From contig CAZHCW010000006.1 in NCBI GenBank assembly GCA_964531325.1, positions 62,001 to 126,000 of the forward strand: a stretch of DNA of 64,000 nucleotides. Direction: 5' to 3'. Under the pieces are notes generated by a model. That model was not told the origin of the DNA and ran no database searches. It saw only the letters and a list, made by a program, of their open reading frames with translations. The translations under genes were made by a program, and so were the position numbers. This DNA is from UTCHB3 sp964531325. Lineage in GTDB: Bacteria; Bacteroidota; Ignavibacteria; Ignavibacteriales; Ignavibacteriaceae. Of the stretch, positions 62,135 through 64,000 are shown in pieces; positions within the stretch are counted from its first letter, which is position 1, and the number at the start of each line of letters is the position of its first letter.

Positions 62135-64000
62135 ATGACATTTGAGCTTACAGCCGACCAGAAAACTGTAATCAAACAGATCGGAGAATTCCTCTCCGGT
62201 GACGACAAGGTATTCCTCCTGAAGGGAAGTGCAGGTACGGGGAAGACAACCATCATTCGTATAATTACACAACTCCTCAAGGAACAGGAAATACCCCAAA
62301 CTCTCATGGCTCCAACAGGAAAGGCTGCCAAAGTTATCTCTGAAAGAACCGGTGAAGAGGCTCGCACCATCCATTCAGCAATCTATCAATTTGATAAATT
62401 AACCGAAGTACAGGATTTTACAAAAACCAGGGATGAGGACGATGCAACCCCTTTGTATTGTTTCAAACTAAAAGACTGCCCCGGCTCCAACATAATAATT
62501 GTCGATGAAGCCTCCATGATCGGAAATGCCTACTCCGACAGCGGTACCCTCCGTTTTGGATCGGGTTATCTGTTGGACGATCTAATCAACTATTCCGGTG
62601 TTTGCCGCGATGACATCAGCTCAAAGATAATTTTTGTCGGCGATCCTTTCCAGCTCTCCCCCATAGGCTCCAATCATTCTGTTGCACTTAACCCCAACTG
62701 GCTTGAGGACTCGTTTGAAGTGAAGGTAAGCGAGGGTGAACTTCTTACTCCTGTAAGGTTTGGTGAAAATTCAGGCATCCTCGAAAACGCCACACATCTC
62801 AGGGAGCGTCTTGTCTCGGGAGTGATTGGAAATATTAAACTGACCGAAAACAGCAACTGCCACTTCATTCCCCGCTCGGAAAGCATTACAGATGAATATC
62901 TTAATGCATTGAAATCGGGTGAGGAGTGTGTGATGATCGCATCTACAAATGCAACAACACATCTCTACAACATGACCGTAAGGGAAAGTATTTATGGTGC
63001 GGATTTCCCCCTCACGGCAGGTGAACGGCTTATGGTGGTACAAAACAGGCATTTTGGTGGTGGTATTGTCCTCCTGAATGGTGATACTGTGATCGTAAGG
63101 GAGGTTTTTGAAGCAGAAAAACGGACAGTCAGAATGAAAAACGGAGGAAAAATTCTCGAAGTGGAGCTGAATTTTAGAGACATTGAGATCGGAATCCCCG
63201 TCTTTCACGGAGAAATTCGCCAGAAAGTCACCATTATCGAAGACCTCCTCTTTGGAAATGAACGAGACCTCACCCGAAACCAAATCAGAGCTTTGTATGT
63301 CGATTTTATCCAGCGAAATAAGAACATAAAAAGAGGGACTCCCGAATTTGCAGTAAAACTCGCAAACGACAACCGCTTTAACGCCCTAAGAGTGAAATTC
63401 TGCCACGCCATCACATGCCACAAAGCTCAGGGAAGTGAGTGGAACACTGTTTTTCTCGATCCCGTCACTTTCCACAATAAACTGAGCAAAGAAATGGTCA
63501 GATGGCTGTACACCGCTGTTACCAGAGCAAAATCGAGACTGAACCTCTACGACGATGATTTTTCTATAAGCAGCACTTCCCTCTCATTTGTGGATGGAGA
63601 CCCCGGGGTCGTGGCGGTGAGGAATCTGCCGGCTACTGTTTCACCTCTCGAGATATTAAAAACGGGAGTTACAGGCTTCATTAAAGATCACGGGTTTGCT
63701 GTTGAAGATGTTGTTATACTGCAGTGGCGGCTCAGGTGTACGGTTACATCAGAAAATGAACGACAAATCTTGGATGTAATCCACAACAGCGGCTGGAAAA
63801 TCACCTCGGTTCAGACCGGTGAAATGAATCAGCCTCTCCGCAGTATAGCAAGTAAACGAATCAAGGAAACGGGACAAAAACTGATTAACAAAGTCTTCAG
63901 AGTCATCCCTGAGGGTAATCTGCTTGAGTCTGGCACACCGACAATTCCCGAAGTCGCATCTGTTCTCATGAAACGGACTAATAATCTTTTGGCTGACTCG
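62135..64000 (+). CDS. RecD/Dda-like ATP-dependent helicase (3' end outside window)
   Basis: Starts at ATG 62135 and is open for 622 codons to the window end. Walker A LLKGSAGTGKTTIIRII, motif Ia TLMAPTGKAAKVISERTG, ARTIHSAIYQFD, Walker B IIIVDEASMI, motif III IIFVGDPFQLSPIG, and C-terminal CHAITCHKAQGSEWNTVF with LYTAVTRAKSRLNLYD. This is an SF1B (5'-3') helicase of the AAA_30/UvrD_C_2 type. The extra domain after motif VI (from about residue 490) is unrecognised. An alternative ATG at 62110 runs into a stop at once. Likely cytoplasmic DNA metabolism. Confidence 0.88.
   Translation, partial: MTFELTADQKTVIKQIGEFLSGDDKVFLLKGSAGTGKTTIIRIITQLLKEQEIPQTLMAPTGKAAKVISERTGEEARTIHSAIYQFDKLTEVQDFTKTRDEDDATPLYCFKLKDCPGSNIIIVDEASMIGNAYSDSGTLRFGSGYLLDDLINYSGVCRDDISSKIIFVGDPFQLSPIGSNHSVALNPNWLEDSFEVKVSEGELLTPVRFGENSGILENATHLRERLVSGVIGNIKLTENSNCHFIPRSESITDEYLNALKSGEECVMIASTNATTHLYNMTVRESIYGADFPLTAGERLMVVQNRHFGGGIVLLNGDTVIVREVFEAEKRTVRMKNGGKILEVELNFRDIEIGIPVFHGEIRQKVTIIEDLLFGNERDLTRNQIRALYVDFIQRNKNIKRGTPEFAVKLANDNRFNALRVKFCHAITCHKAQGSEWNTVFLDPVTFHNKLSKEMVRWLYTAVTRAKSRLNLYDDDFSISSTSLSFVDGDPGVVAVRNLPATVSPLEILKTGVTGFIKDHGFAVEDVVILQWRLRCTVTSENERQILDVIHNSGWKITSVQTGEMNQPLRSIASKRIKETGQKLINKVFRVIPEGNLLESGTPTIPEVASVLMKRTNNLLADS

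Noticed and set aside
1..64000. Insertion sequences or prophage
   Set aside because: I looked for transposase, integrase and phage structural genes on both strands and recognised none; the repeats present are non-coding.

Overview
The window looks like a chromosomal scaffold piece from the Bacteroidota/Chlorobiota (FCB) group, most plausibly an Ignavibacteria-type bacterium. The evidence is three secreted proteins plus one remnant with type IX secretion (T9SS) C-terminal tails of the NYPNPFNP type, a Bacteroidetes-style promoter (TTG, 20 bp, TATATTTG) before tRNA-Asp, DUF5916, DUF2911 and C25 peptidase families, and an RT-Cas1 type III CRISPR locus. Two runs of exactly 100 N are scaffold gaps. 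No transposase gene is visible.

Layout. 1-20.6 kb: housekeeping and envelope genes. These are a TPR sensor kinase (cut by the window edge), a gingipain-like C25 peptidase, a PAS sensor kinase, a Rossmann/DUF2867 protein, a T9SS substrate, a DUF2911 protein, tRNA-Asp, a tyrosine-phosphatase lipoprotein, a tandem pair of secreted metallophosphoesterases, a small membrane protein and a DUF1579 protein. A patch of decay follows: a histidine kinase that has lost its ATPase domain, an esterase tail, and a TPR lipoprotein with an amber stop. 20.9-29.1 kb: a minus-strand citrate cluster in transcription order isocitrate/isopropylmalate-type dehydrogenase, HD protein, aconitase, MmgE/PrpD protein, citrate lyase beta with a fused acyl-carrier domain, citrate lyase alpha. 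29.5-34 kb: a lipoprotein with two jelly-roll domains and a two-gene SF1 helicase unit.

34-55.5 kb: a large type III-A CRISPR-Cas island. The array (34906-39429) has 56 visible 37-bp repeats. All associated genes are on the minus strand and read towards it: four accessory genes (MazF-fold-like protein, HTH/sigma-like protein with an acidic linker, anti-sigma-like protein, Lon-type Ser-Lys protease), then cas10/csm1, csm2, csm3, csm4, csm5, card1, cas6, cas2 and rt-cas1. Cas10 keeps HD and GGDD motifs and Card1 keeps CARF and nuclease motifs, so cyclic-oligoadenylate signalling is expected. The accessory unit resembles in logic the CalpL/CalpT/CalpS protease/anti-sigma/sigma pathway, but with no obvious SAVED or CARF domain; it is the best candidate for an undescribed system. 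Several spacers form homologous families that encode the same short peptides in the same strand sense, so the inferred crRNAs would be antisense to target mRNA. The RT active site reads YADN instead of YADD.

56-64 kb: a Delta-60/DUF5122 T9SS protein, a DUF5916 outer-membrane protein and the start of a RecD/Dda-like helicase. Intergenic regions across the window carry a dispersed, imperfectly palindromic repeat family (ACGCGGAT / CTCTGCGT / ATCCGTG words), and related low-complexity repeats have entered the coding ends of citE, cas6 and aconitase.
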